Counted from the first letter of the stretch, positions 1 through 5,995 are shown. The stretch is 5,995 nt of DNA from Candidatus Eiseniibacteriota bacterium (GCA_021414165.1 JAIOPA010000178.1:1-5995); one strand, 5' to 3'. Translations and numbers: made by a program. The notes: generated by a model not told the origin, from the sequence alone.

Positions 1-1374
1 GAGATCGACCGTGAGGTGCTTGCCCAGCACGAACTCCGACACCCCCGCCAACACGAGCGCCGCGATCGCGGTCGGCGCCAGACAGCGCATGACCTGCGTG
101 CCCATGCGCTTGGCATCGAGCCCCATGCCCGCGCCCGCCAAGGCCAACAACACGCCACCCGAGATCAGGTACGCCAGCGACGAGGCCGCCGCGACCCCGG
201 TGAGCCCACCGTTCCAGCGCAGTGACAGCAACTGCAGTCCGCCCGAGAGCGCCGTGAGGAAGATCGCGGCCGGGATCAAGATGACGCGGCGCCCCACGGT
301 CATGAGCACGATCGAGGCGAGCGACGACAGCGCGATACCCGTGGCGCCGAACGCCAGCACCTGCATGGCGCCCACGCACGGGTCGTACTTGGGCAGTACC
401 GCGTGCACCAGCGCGGGCGCACCGATCGCGCACAACCCGGCCGCCAGCGGCAGACCCACCGAGATCCCGCGCGCGAGCCGGTCGACACGCGCCTGCAGCA
501 CGGTGGGATCCTGCCCGGCCTCGCTGAAGCGCTTCACGAGCTGTGGATAGCTCACATAGACGAGCGAGTCCGGGATCGCCATGAGCAGCGTGAGCACGTT
601 CACCGAGAGCCCGTAATAGCCCAGGGCCTGCGTGCCCAGGAAGCGCAGCACGACGATGCGATCGAGGTTGCGCATGACCAGGCTGCTGGCCGTGAACAGG
701 TAGAGCGGCAGCCCGATCTGGATGAGGTCCAGACTCTCGACGGACGGCGATGGCACGAGCGGGAACACCTTGCGGCCGCGATAGACCACGAAGAAGAGCG
801 CCACCAGACAGCCGGCGAACCAGCCCCACAACAGGCCCCAGCGCCCGAACCAGAACATGAGCACGAGACCCAGCCCCGAACCCACGAGCCCCTGGATCAC
901 GAACCAGCGCGTGAGCCCGCCGATGTCGCCGTGCGACCGCAGGATACTGGTGCCGACATTGGCCACGTTCACGAACATGACGCACATGAGCGCGATGCCG
1001 AGCCCCGACAGATGCCAGGTGGCGCGCATACGGCTGCTGCCGACCGAGGCCCACGTGAGCCCGAGCGCAGCGAACAACACCGAGAACGCGAGCACGTTGA
1101 AGAGCGCTGCACGCTTCACGCGGGCCGTGCGCTCGGCATCGCCCTCGACGAGCCGTCCGGGCACCATCTGGTCCAGACCCTGCTGCGTGCCGAACGGCGC
1201 GAGCGAGCCGTAGTCCATCATGAGCTGGAGCGCGTTCCAGGCGCCGAACGACATGGGGTCGAGCATCTTCGCGGCCACGAACCCGCGCGCCATGCTCACC
1301 GCCCGCACGAGGTACTGCGTGAACGCGAGCCCGAGCGAATCGCGCGTGAACTGCTGTGACTTCTTCGGGCTCAT
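1..1374 (-). CDS. MOP-superfamily polysaccharide flippase (Wzx/PST-like), 3' end outside window
   Basis: Probable inner-membrane flippase that moves lipid-linked oligosaccharide across the membrane during surface polysaccharide assembly. Translation from the ATG at 1374 gives 458 residues with no stop before the window edge, so the C-terminus is missing. The N-terminus has a basic cytoplasmic start (MSPKKSQQFTRDS) followed by the first membrane segment, then LDPMSFGAWNALQL (38-51), where the family usually has a 'lGp..yG.w..l' pattern. A second half starts with an amphipathic stretch and a Pro-containing helix (DLIQIGLPLYLF, 216-227), followed by LGYYGLSVNV (251-260) and a glycine-rich hairpin GGLTGVAAASS (389-399), all typical of Polysacc_synt/MatE-like proteins. 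I count at least ten hydrophobic helices. A G-run (1380-1384) five bases upstream is only a weak ribosome binding site. It is divergent from the aminotransferase. Family assignment is firm; substrate is unknown. Confidence 0.88.
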   Translation of the reverse strand, partial: MSPKKSQQFTRDSLGLAFTQYLVRAVSMARGFVAAKMLDPMSFGAWNALQLMMDYGSLAPFGTQQGLDQMVPGRLVEGDAERTARVKRAALFNVLAFSVLFAALGLTWASVGSSRMRATWHLSGLGIALMCVMFVNVANVGTSILRSHGDIGGLTRWFVIQGLVGSGLGLVLMFWFGRWGLLWGWFAGCLVALFFVVYRGRKVFPLVPSPSVESLDLIQIGLPLYLFTASSLVMRNLDRIVVLRFLGTQALGYYGLSVNVLTLLMAIPDSLVYVSYPQLVKRFSEAGQDPTVLQARVDRLARGISVGLPLAAGLCAIGAPALVHAVLPKYDPCVGAMQVLAFGATGIALSSLASIVLMTVGRRVILIPAAIFLTALSGGLQLLSLRWNGGLTGVAAASSLAYLISGGVLLALAGAGMGLDAKRMGTQVMRCLAPTAIAALVLAGVSEFVLGKHLTVDL

Positions 1375-1454
1375 GCCCGCCCCCGGCGCCAGGGATCCGC
1401 GGCCACCTGCGAGCGCAGTGGCAATGAGCCACCGCTGCGCGCTAGACTCATGAC
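1375..1454. other. 80-bp divergent intergenic region
   Basis: This is the only real intergenic space in the window, lying between the divergent starts of the flippase (minus) and the aminotransferase (plus). It holds a plausible -10 element for the plus-strand gene at 1443-1448. For the minus strand, TTGCCA at 1424-1419 resembles a -35, but no convincing -10 follows at the right distance, so the flippase promoter is not identified. No operator-like inverted repeat stands out. Confidence 0.6.
1443..1448 (+). promoter_or_regulatory. Probable -10 element (TAGACT) of the aminotransferase gene
   Basis: TAGACT matches the bacterial -10 consensus at the key first, second, fourth-position-A and last T bases. 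Only six bases separate it from the GTG at 1455, so transcription would begin at or next to the start codon, giving a leaderless mRNA. No good -35 is visible (TGGCAA at 1419-1424 is a poor match). The element contains an in-frame TAG (1443-1445), which also prevents any upstream extension of the gene. Confidence 0.45.
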
Positions 1455-2681
1455 GTGAACCCGACTCCCACCGACGGTGCCCATAGCCCACTCGCCTCGC
1501 AGGGCGGGACCCCGACGCGCGCGCAGTTCCTGCCCATCGCCGTGCCCGACATCGGCGCCCGCGAACGCGAACTGGTCATGCAGGCGCTCGACTCCGGCTG
1601 GATCACCACTGGCCCACGCACGTTCGAGTTGGCCACCGAGATCGCACGCCGCGCCACGGCCAAGCATGCCGTGGTCGTGAACAGCGCGACCGGAGCGTTG
1701 CACCTGGCGCTCGAGGCGATGGGCGTGCACGAGGGTGACGAGGTCATCACCACGCCGTACACCTTTGCCGCCACCGTGAACGTGATCGAGCATGTCCGCG
1801 CCCGGCCGGTCCTGGTCGACGTGGAGCCCGACACGCTGTGCATCGACCCGCGCCGCGTGGAGGCTGCGATCAGCCCGCGCACCAAGGTCGTGATCAGCGT
1901 CGACTACGCCGGCCATCCGTGCGACTACGACGCGCTGCGCGCACTCACCGTGCCGCGCGGCATCCGCATCCTGGACGACGCCGCTCATGCGCTCGGCGCC
2001 GCTTCGCACGGCCGCCCCGTGGGTTCGGCGGCACTCGCCGACGTGACCGCGTTCTCGTTCTACGCCACCAAGAACCTCACCACCGGTGAGGGCGGCGCGG
2101 CGGTCACCGACGACGACGCGCTCGCGGAGCGTATCCGGCTCCTGTCCCTGCACGGCATGAACCGCGACGCCTGGAAGCGCTACGGCGCGACCGGCAGCTG
2201 GTTCTACGAGATCACCGCGCCGGGCTGGAAGTACAACCTGTCCGACCTGCTCGCGGCCATCGGCGTGGCCCAGCTCGAGCGCTTCGACGCCTCGCAGGCC
2301 CGCCGCCACGAACTCGTGGCGCGCTACGCCGCGGGCTTCGCCGGCTGCGATGCGGTTCGCGTGCCCATCGCGCGCGCCGGCATGACGCACGCCTGGCACC
2401 TGTACCCCATCGCGCTCGAGCTCGACCGCCTCACCATCGACCGCGGGCGATTCATCGAGGAACTGCGGGCCGAGAACATCGGCACGAGCGTGCACTTCAT
2501 CCCGCTCCACTTCCATCCGCACTTCCGGACGTCGCTCGGATACGCCGAGGGCACGTTCCCCGTGGCCGAGGACGCGTACCGCCGCGCCATCACGCTCCCG
2601 CTGTTCGCGGGCATGACGGACCGTGACGCCGACGATGTGATCGCCGCCGTGCGCAAGGTCGCGTCCGCGTTCCGGAAGTAG
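1455..2681 (+). CDS. DegT/DnrJ/EryC1/StrS family aminotransferase
   Basis: PLP-dependent sugar aminotransferase of 408 residues, a usual full length, expected to convert a keto-sugar nucleotide to an amino-sugar nucleotide in the cytoplasm using glutamate or glutamine as donor. Seen in sequence: cofactor-binding loop NSATGALHL (76-84), TTPYTFAAT (99-107), LDDAAHALG (173-181) with Asp175 expected to contact the PLP pyridine nitrogen, then FSFYATKNLTTGEGG (200-214) with phosphate-binding Ser201 and Schiff-base Lys206 in the same five-residue spacing as ArnB. YNLSD (260-264) supplies the Asn that usually reaches the neighbouring subunit's cofactor. The C-terminal segment has IGTSVHFIPLHFHPHF (342-357), common in the ArnB/PseC-like branch. 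GTG at 1455 is forced as start: an in-frame TAG lies at 1443-1445 and the next ATG/GTG candidates are at about residues 30-42, inside the conserved region. There is no Shine-Dalgarno. The exact sugar substrate cannot be told. Confidence 0.95.
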   Translation: MNPTPTDGAHSPLASQGGTPTRAQFLPIAVPDIGARERELVMQALDSGWITTGPRTFELATEIARRATAKHAVVVNSATGALHLALEAMGVHEGDEVITTPYTFAATVNVIEHVRARPVLVDVEPDTLCIDPRRVEAAISPRTKVVISVDYAGHPCDYDALRALTVPRGIRILDDAAHALGAASHGRPVGSAALADVTAFSFYATKNLTTGEGGAAVTDDDALAERIRLLSLHGMNRDAWKRYGATGSWFYEITAPGWKYNLSDLLAAIGVAQLERFDASQARRHELVARYAAGFAGCDAVRVPIARAGMTHAWHLYPIALELDRLTIDRGRFIEELRAENIGTSVHFIPLHFHPHFRTSLGYAEGTFPVAEDAYRRAITLPLFAGMTDRDADDVIAAVRKVASAFRK

Positions 2682-2683
2682 GC

Positions 2684-3691
2684 TCAACTCGCCTCCCCGC
2701 CCTCGGCCTGGCCGAGTGAGCGGAGCGAGAGGCCCTCGCGATTGAGCAGGATGAGCCCGACCGCCGTGATCGGCAGCCACTGGCTGAAGAAGTAGAACCA
2801 CGAGAACGGCACCGACAGCGTCTTACCCACGCCGAACAACGCGAGGCCCGCGGTACACGCGATATTGAGCGTGCCGATGTAGCCGGGCGCGGCCGGCACC
2901 ATGATGCCGATGGCCGTGATCACGAGCATGATGAGCCCGGCGTACCAGGGCAGCACGATGCCGAGCGACCACAGGCTCACGCTGAGCGCGCACGCGAAGC
3001 ACAGGAACATGGCGAACGACAGCGCGAACACCACCGCGAGCTTGCCGAAGTCGCGGAACAGCCCGAGCCCTTCCAGGAAGCGCTCGAGCATCTCGACCAC
3101 GCGCTCGCGTGCGGCGGCCGGCAACGGCGCCGTGACGCGCTTGACCACGGCCTGCGCCAGTGTGCGGCTGCGCTCGATCGCGACCACGAATACCGTGAGC
3201 GCGACGCAGAGCCCGATGAGCACGCGCGCGCCCCACTGCACGAGACGGCCGGCATCGGTGTTCTCGGCGATCGGATGCACGAGCACGCTCACCCCGAAGA
3301 TGCCGAGCAACGTGAGCATGTCGATCGCGCGTTCCACCACGACCGTGGCGAGCAGCGTGGTCTTGGACAGCTTCTCGCGCCGCGCCAGCACCCACGGCCG
3401 CACGAACTCACCCAACCGGAACGGCAGCACGTTGTTCGCCATGAAGCCGATCATGGTGGCGCTGAACAGCGAATCGAGACTCAGCCGGCGCCCGGCGTCG
3501 ATGAAGTACCGCCAGCGCACCGCGCGGATATAGAACCCGAGGATCGTGACGCACATGACGACCACGAACCCGAAGCCGCTCGCACCGCGCAGCGCCGTGA
3601 GCACCTCGCGGATGTTCACGTCCTTCATGGACAGCCACACGCACAGCGCCGAGACGCCGATGCCGAGCAGGAGTTGTATGGCGCGCTTCAC
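2684..3691 (-). CDS. LPG_synthase_TM (AglD/YbhN-like) integral membrane protein
   Basis: Polytopic membrane protein of 335 residues matching the lysylphosphatidylglycerol synthase transmembrane region family (flippase-like domain; archaeal AglD, bacterial YbhN). Diagnostic segments are RAVRWRYFIDA (56-66), NNVLPFRLGEFVRP (86-99), VVVERAIDML (117-126) and VPAAPGYIGTLN (265-276), and I count about eight hydrophobic helices. It lacks the soluble C-terminal aminoacyl-transferase domain of MprF, so it is not a complete lysyl-PG synthase; in glycan loci such proteins are linked to lipid-linked sugar handling, but activity is uncertain. The GTG start at 3691 overlaps the upstream gene's TGA (GTGA), with a G6 run at 3702-3697 as ribosome binding site. 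The frame is open upstream to 3892, but that part is an Arg/His/Ala-rich overlap with DUF2304 and is not coding. Its stop lies two bases from the convergent aminotransferase stop. Confidence 0.9.
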   Translation of the reverse strand: MKRAIQLLLGIGVSALCVWLSMKDVNIREVLTALRGASGFGFVVVMCVTILGFYIRAVRWRYFIDAGRRLSLDSLFSATMIGFMANNVLPFRLGEFVRPWVLARREKLSKTTLLATVVVERAIDMLTLLGIFGVSVLVHPIAENTDAGRLVQWGARVLIGLCVALTVFVVAIERSRTLAQAVVKRVTAPLPAAARERVVEMLERFLEGLGLFRDFGKLAVVFALSFAMFLCFACALSVSLWSLGIVLPWYAGLIMLVITAIGIMVPAAPGYIGTLNIACTAGLALFGVGKTLSVPFSWFYFFSQWLPITAVGLILLNREGLSLRSLGQAEGGEAS

Positions 3692-4062
3692 GACTGCCCC
3701 CCGGATCGTTCGCGGCGCATGGCCTCGACCTCCTCGCGCAACAGCGCGAGCTCGCGGGTCAGCGCGTGGTTCTCGTAGCCAGCGCGCGACAACTTGAGCG
3801 ACAGGTACAACAGCATGGCCAGCGAGAACGCCAGACCGAACGCGAACGTGGTCGACGACTCGCCCATGAACCCGAGCGTGCGCGTGATCCACGTGAGCAA
3901 CGGCGTCGAGAAGCCGAGCGCTGCGATCACCACCGTGGCGATGACCCAGAGCAGCGAGTACTCCTCGGACAACTTGCGGCGGCGGACCAGGTCGAGCACA
4001 TAGGCGGCAAGCGCCAACGCGCCGAGCGCGGTGATGATCTGGGTACGAGACAGGAAGAACAT
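3688..4062 (-). CDS. DUF2304 domain-containing small membrane protein
   Basis: Protein of 124 residues with three hydrophobic helices (about 7-25, 37-57 and 70-90). The conserved family segment RRRKLSEEYSLLWV (27-40) sits between helices one and two. The C-terminal tail (about 91-120) is charged with leucines and glutamates at heptad-like spacing (LTRELALLREEVEAM), suggesting a short cytoplasmic coiled coil. DUF2304 proteins have no established biochemical function but frequently sit beside GT2 glycosyltransferases, as here, which suggests a membrane partner or anchor (inference). The ATG at 4062 follows a perfect AGGAGG with seven-base spacing. Its TGA stop overlaps the next gene's GTG by the 4-base GTGA motif, so the two genes are very likely translationally coupled. 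Confidence 0.88.
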   Translation of the reverse strand: MFFLSRTQIITALGALALAAYVLDLVRRRKLSEEYSLLWVIATVVIAALGFSTPLLTWITRTLGFMGESSTTFAFGLAFSLAMLLYLSLKLSRAGYENHALTRELALLREEVEAMRRERSGGQS

Positions 4063-4069
4063 GGGCGGG

Positions 4070-4075
4070 CCTCCT
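4070..4075 (-). promoter_or_regulatory. Perfect Shine-Dalgarno (AGGAGG) for the DUF2304 gene, overlapping upstream stop
   Basis: AGGAGG on the minus strand lies seven bases before the ATG at 4062. The TAG stop of the glycosyltransferase (4076-4074) shares bases with it, so ribosomes terminating on the upstream gene sit directly on the next initiation site. It is the strongest ribosome binding site in the window and fixes the DUF2304 start. Confidence 0.85.
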
Positions 4076-4778
4076 AGACGGGCTTGCGGATGAGCGCCAT
4101 GAGCGACGCCAGCAGGTTCTTGTAGGGGTAGTAGAGCTGCTTGCCGAGCGTGTAGAACGACTGGCCGGCCTGACGCTCGCGCATCACCACCGGCACCTCG
4201 TCCAGGCGGAAGCCATGACGCGCGAGCGAGATGAGCAGCGGGGCGTCCGGGAAGTCCTTGGGGAAGTCATGCATGCAGACCTTCATGACCGCGCGATTGT
4301 AGGCCCTGAACCCCGAGGTCGTGTCGGCGATGGGGCGGCCGAGCGCCATGCGCACGACCCCGCTGAACAACAGCATGCCGAGCCGCCGGTTCCACGGCGC
4401 CTTGTAGCCCGTGGACTCCACGAAGCGCGAACCGATCGCCACATCGCAGCGGCCCGCGATCACGGGCTCCAGGATGCGCTCGAGGTACGCCGGGTCGTGC
4501 TGGCCGTCGGCATCGAGCTGCACACCGATGTCGTAGCCATGCTCGTACGCATAGCGGAACCCGGTCTGGAGCGCGCCACCGACACCGAGGTTCACGGTGT
4601 GGCGCACCACGGCCACACCGGCCTCGCGGGCGACACGGGACGTGGCATCACGTGAGCCGTCATCCACGATGAGCAGGTCAACGGTGGGCGCCTTGGCGCG
4701 CACCTCGGCCAGCGTGGCGGGCAGACTCTCTTCCTCGTTGTGTGCAGGGATCACGACGAGGACGCGGGGGGCGGTCAT
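4074..4778 (-). CDS. Glycosyltransferase family 2 (polyprenyl-phosphate sugar transferase type)
   Basis: Inverting GT-A fold glycosyltransferase of 234 residues, similar in layout to dolichyl/polyprenyl-phosphate mannosyl- or glucosyltransferases. Motifs in order: VVIPAHNEEESLP (8-20) opening the nucleotide-binding fold, LLIVDDGSRDAT (35-46) with nucleotide-contacting Asp39/Asp40, NLGVGGALQTGFRYA (63-77), the DXD metal site in QLDADGQHDP (87-96; Asp89 and Asp91), IGSRF (115-119) and TTSGFRAYNR (153-162). There is no long C-terminal transmembrane pair, so membrane attachment is probably through its neighbour DUF2304 (inference). The ATG at 4778 has GGAGG at 4788-4784 with five-base spacing and overlaps the in-frame TGA of the upstream flippase (ATGA). 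The frame stays open upstream to the window edge only because of a frame break in the flippase; residues upstream of this ATG do not belong to it. Donor sugar and acceptor are unknown. Confidence 0.93.
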   Translation of the reverse strand: MTAPRVLVVIPAHNEEESLPATLAEVRAKAPTVDLLIVDDGSRDATSRVAREAGVAVVRHTVNLGVGGALQTGFRYAYEHGYDIGVQLDADGQHDPAYLERILEPVIAGRCDVAIGSRFVESTGYKAPWNRRLGMLLFSGVVRMALGRPIADTTSGFRAYNRAVMKVCMHDFPKDFPDAPLLISLARHGFRLDEVPVVMRERQAGQSFYTLGKQLYYPYKNLLASLMALIRKPV

Positions 4779-4783
4779 GCGGG

Positions 4784-4788
4784 CCTCC
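4784..4788 (-). promoter_or_regulatory. Shine-Dalgarno (GGAGG) deciding the glycosyltransferase start
   Basis: GGAGG on the minus strand, five bases before the ATG at 4778. Together with the ATGA overlap with the upstream flippase stop, it shows that the glycosyltransferase starts here, and not in the longer open frame that runs back into the flippase gene. Confidence 0.75.
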
Positions 4789-5551
4789 GGGGTTCGAAGA
4801 CGCTCGCGACCCGGTCCGTCGCCCCGACCAGGAGGTCGCGGAGGCGGCGAAGCCAGACGGAGCGCAGCTCGAGCGCGGACAACTTCTCGAGATCGTAACG
4901 GGTGACCAGACCGAGCGCGAAGAGCGCGAGCGCGGCCGGCAACAACAATGCGACACGGGCGGCGAGCGAGACCACCGGGTGGTGCCCGCCATTCGACAGG
5001 ACGAATGCCACGCCGAGCATGGGGACCGCGAGCACGAGCGCGCGCAGCACCACGCTGGTTGATCATGGCCAGGGTGAGCACGAAGCCCGGACGGCGCATG
5101 GCCTGGAACAGCATGGTGAGGGGCTGCTGCGCGGTGCGCGCGATGGGCACCAGGGCGAGCACGTGCAGCATGCCGAGCGACGGCAGGAAGAGCGGGCTAC
5201 CGACCCACAGCGTAAGCTCGGGCGCGAACGCGAACACACCCCACGCCACCACACAGGCTGCGACCTGCACCAAGCGGAACGCCTGCTCGAAGATGTAACC
5301 CAGCCGCTCGCGCTCCTCGCGCGCCACCAGGTGCGTGAGCGACGGCAGCAAAGCGCTGGGCACGGTGTAGGCCAACTCCACGAAGCGCTCGATGGTCTGG
5401 AACGCGAACGTGAAGTAACCCAGCTGCGTGGCGTCCATGACCTTCGCGAGCAGCAGCTTGCTCAGGTTCTGGCCCGACAGGAACGCGGCGCGCGCGCCGA
5501 GCAGCGGCAGGCAATAGCCGAACATCTGCTTGAACAACGAGGGCTCGGTCT

Positions 5552-5567
5552 CTCCCGGCGCCGGGAG
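5552..5567. repeat. Perfect 16-bp palindrome inside the second flippase gene
   Basis: CTCCCGGCGCCGGGAG reads identically on both strands (8+8 with no spacer). It lies in the segment encoding a Pro/Gly-rich cytoplasmic loop (LPAPGETEPS) between the two halves of the flippase. In DNA of this GC content it may be chance and codon-driven, and no second copy is seen in the window. Confidence 0.4.
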
Positions 5568-5995
5568 CACGACCGGACGGCGCGACATGCGCAACGCCTG
5601 CCACCAAGCGACGAGCGAGAACAGGATGGCCTGCGCCACCGTGAGCGCGGTGAGGCCGATCGCCATGCCCACCAGCCCCTGCTTGCTCCACCACAGCACG
5701 CCCACGAGGACGGTCTTGGCCACGTGGAACAGCAGCGAGAGGCCACTCACCCACTCATAGCGCTGCATGCCGAACAGCAGCGAGCGGCCCGTGGTGTAGA
5801 GGCCGTCACTCGCCACGGTGTAGACCAGGATCGGCACCAGCTCGGACAGCTCTACGACGTCGAACTGGTAGACCAGATGTGGCACGATCAACAACACGAC
5901 GACGCTGGCGAGGAGCCCCAGCGCGAGCTTGAGTGAGACCGCGATACCATGCGCGCGGAACAGCAGGTCGAACCGGCCGCGCGCCTCGTACTCGG

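Larger units (their letters stand above)
4775..5995 (-). pseudogene. Second MOP-superfamily flippase, 5' end outside window, frame broken at about 5050-5063
   Basis: Lipid-linked glycan flippase of the Wzx/PST type, about 405 codons visible. The frame is open through the right edge, beginning YEARGRFDLLFRAHG, the loop normally found about 75 residues into such proteins, so the start is outside. Helices follow in sequence; the second half shows QMFGYCLPLLGARAAF, then LGYFTFAFQTIERF and VPSALLPSLTHLV, aligning with the same regions of the flippase at the left edge. After LTLAMINQ (to about 5055) the frame turns into Ala/Arg-rich nonsense, while a frame shifted by one base continues with hydrophobic helices (VVLRALVLAVPMLGVAF onward) to a TGA at 4777-4775. 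That TGA overlaps the glycosyltransferase ATG, which supports the corrected reading. The conserved glycine-rich hairpin expected at the break is absent. Either a disabled gene, a sequence error, or, less likely, a recoding site. Confidence 0.82.

Noticed and set aside
403..1359. Plus-strand open frame (318 codons) opposite the left flippase
   Set aside because: The product is full of Glu, His, Arg and Pro with low complexity and no domain, while the other strand encodes a convincing flippase.
2702..2716. Hairpin CTCGGC-CTG-GCCGAG as a rho-independent terminator for the aminotransferase
   Set aside because: The stem is only six base pairs and no T-tract follows on either strand; it lies in coding sequence.
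1371..2801. Long minus-strand open frame (476 codons) opposite the aminotransferase
   Set aside because: Its translation is rich in Arg, Gly, Ala, Val and His with no recognisable domain, and it lies antisense to a gene with intact catalytic motifs; it is a shadow of GC-biased codon use.
2684..3691. Identification as MprF (lysylphosphatidylglycerol synthase)
   Set aside because: Only the membrane flippase-like region is present; the C-terminal aminoacyl-transferase domain is absent and no separate gene encodes it in the window.
3692..3892. Extended N-terminus of the LPG_synthase_TM gene starting at 3892
   Set aside because: The extra 67 residues overlap the DUF2304 coding region in another frame and are Arg/His/Ala-rich; the GTG at 3691 with a G-rich ribosome binding site and GTGA overlap fits the family's N-terminus.
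5045..5066. Programmed ribosomal frameshift in the second flippase
   Set aside because: No slippery heptamer, homopolymer run or upstream Shine-Dalgarno-like stimulator is visible at the break, and conserved residues appear to be missing there, so a mutation or sequence error is more likely.
4074..5897. A continuous 607-residue flippase-glycosyltransferase fusion protein
   Set aside because: About 90 residues in the middle are Arg/Ala/Pro-rich and unlike either family, whereas the alternative frame encodes membrane helices and ends at an ATGA overlap with a glycosyltransferase start that has its own GGAGG.
4902..5936. Plus-strand open frame (344 codons) opposite the right flippase
   Set aside because: Same compositional signature of an antisense shadow (His, Arg, Glu, Gln rich), overlapping a real membrane-protein gene.

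Overview
The window is a high-GC (roughly two thirds G+C by eye), gene-dense stretch of bacterial chromosome carrying a cell-surface polysaccharide or glycolipid locus. Third codon positions are strongly G/C biased, several genes start with GTG, and starts range from perfect Shine-Dalgarno sites (AGGAGG) to one apparently leaderless gene. This fits a high-GC, environmental-type bacterium; Gemmatimonadota is one candidate, but the phylum cannot be fixed from this sequence alone. I see no tRNA, rRNA, CRISPR array, insertion sequence or phage gene.

Layout. (1) Positions 1-1374, minus strand: a MOP-superfamily (Wzx/PST-like) flippase whose C-terminus runs off the left edge. (2) Positions 1375-1454: an 80-bp divergent intergenic region holding a probable promoter for the next gene. 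(3) Positions 1455-2681, plus strand: a complete DegT/DnrJ/EryC1/StrS family PLP-dependent sugar aminotransferase with its catalytic lysine and phosphate-binding residues. It is the only plus-strand gene. (4) Positions 2684-5995, minus strand: a compact operon, read right to left as a second MOP flippase (start beyond the right edge), a GT2 glycosyltransferase, a DUF2304 small membrane protein, and an LPG_synthase_TM (AglD/YbhN-like) integral membrane protein. Within the operon two junctions are 4-base overlaps (ATGA, GTGA) and the third has an 11-base gap in which the upstream stop codon overlaps the next ribosome binding site, so translational coupling is likely.

How they may work together (inference): the aminotransferase would supply an amino-sugar nucleotide, the GT2 enzyme would transfer a sugar, probably onto a polyprenyl phosphate, with DUF2304 as a small membrane partner, and the flippases would move lipid-linked glycans across the inner membrane. 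The LPG_synthase_TM protein is often found in such loci, but its activity is uncertain.

The most notable oddity is in the second flippase. Its reading frame breaks at about 5050-5063. Ignoring this yields a 607-residue open frame that looks like a flippase fused to the glycosyltransferase, but about 90 residues in the middle are out-of-frame translation. The correct downstream frame ends in a TGA overlapping the glycosyltransferase ATG. Comparison with the other flippase suggests that about 50 residues, including the conserved glycine-rich hairpin, are also missing at this point, so it may be a real deletion rather than a single-base error. I found no clearly new biological system here; the rest is a recognisable surface-glycan locus.
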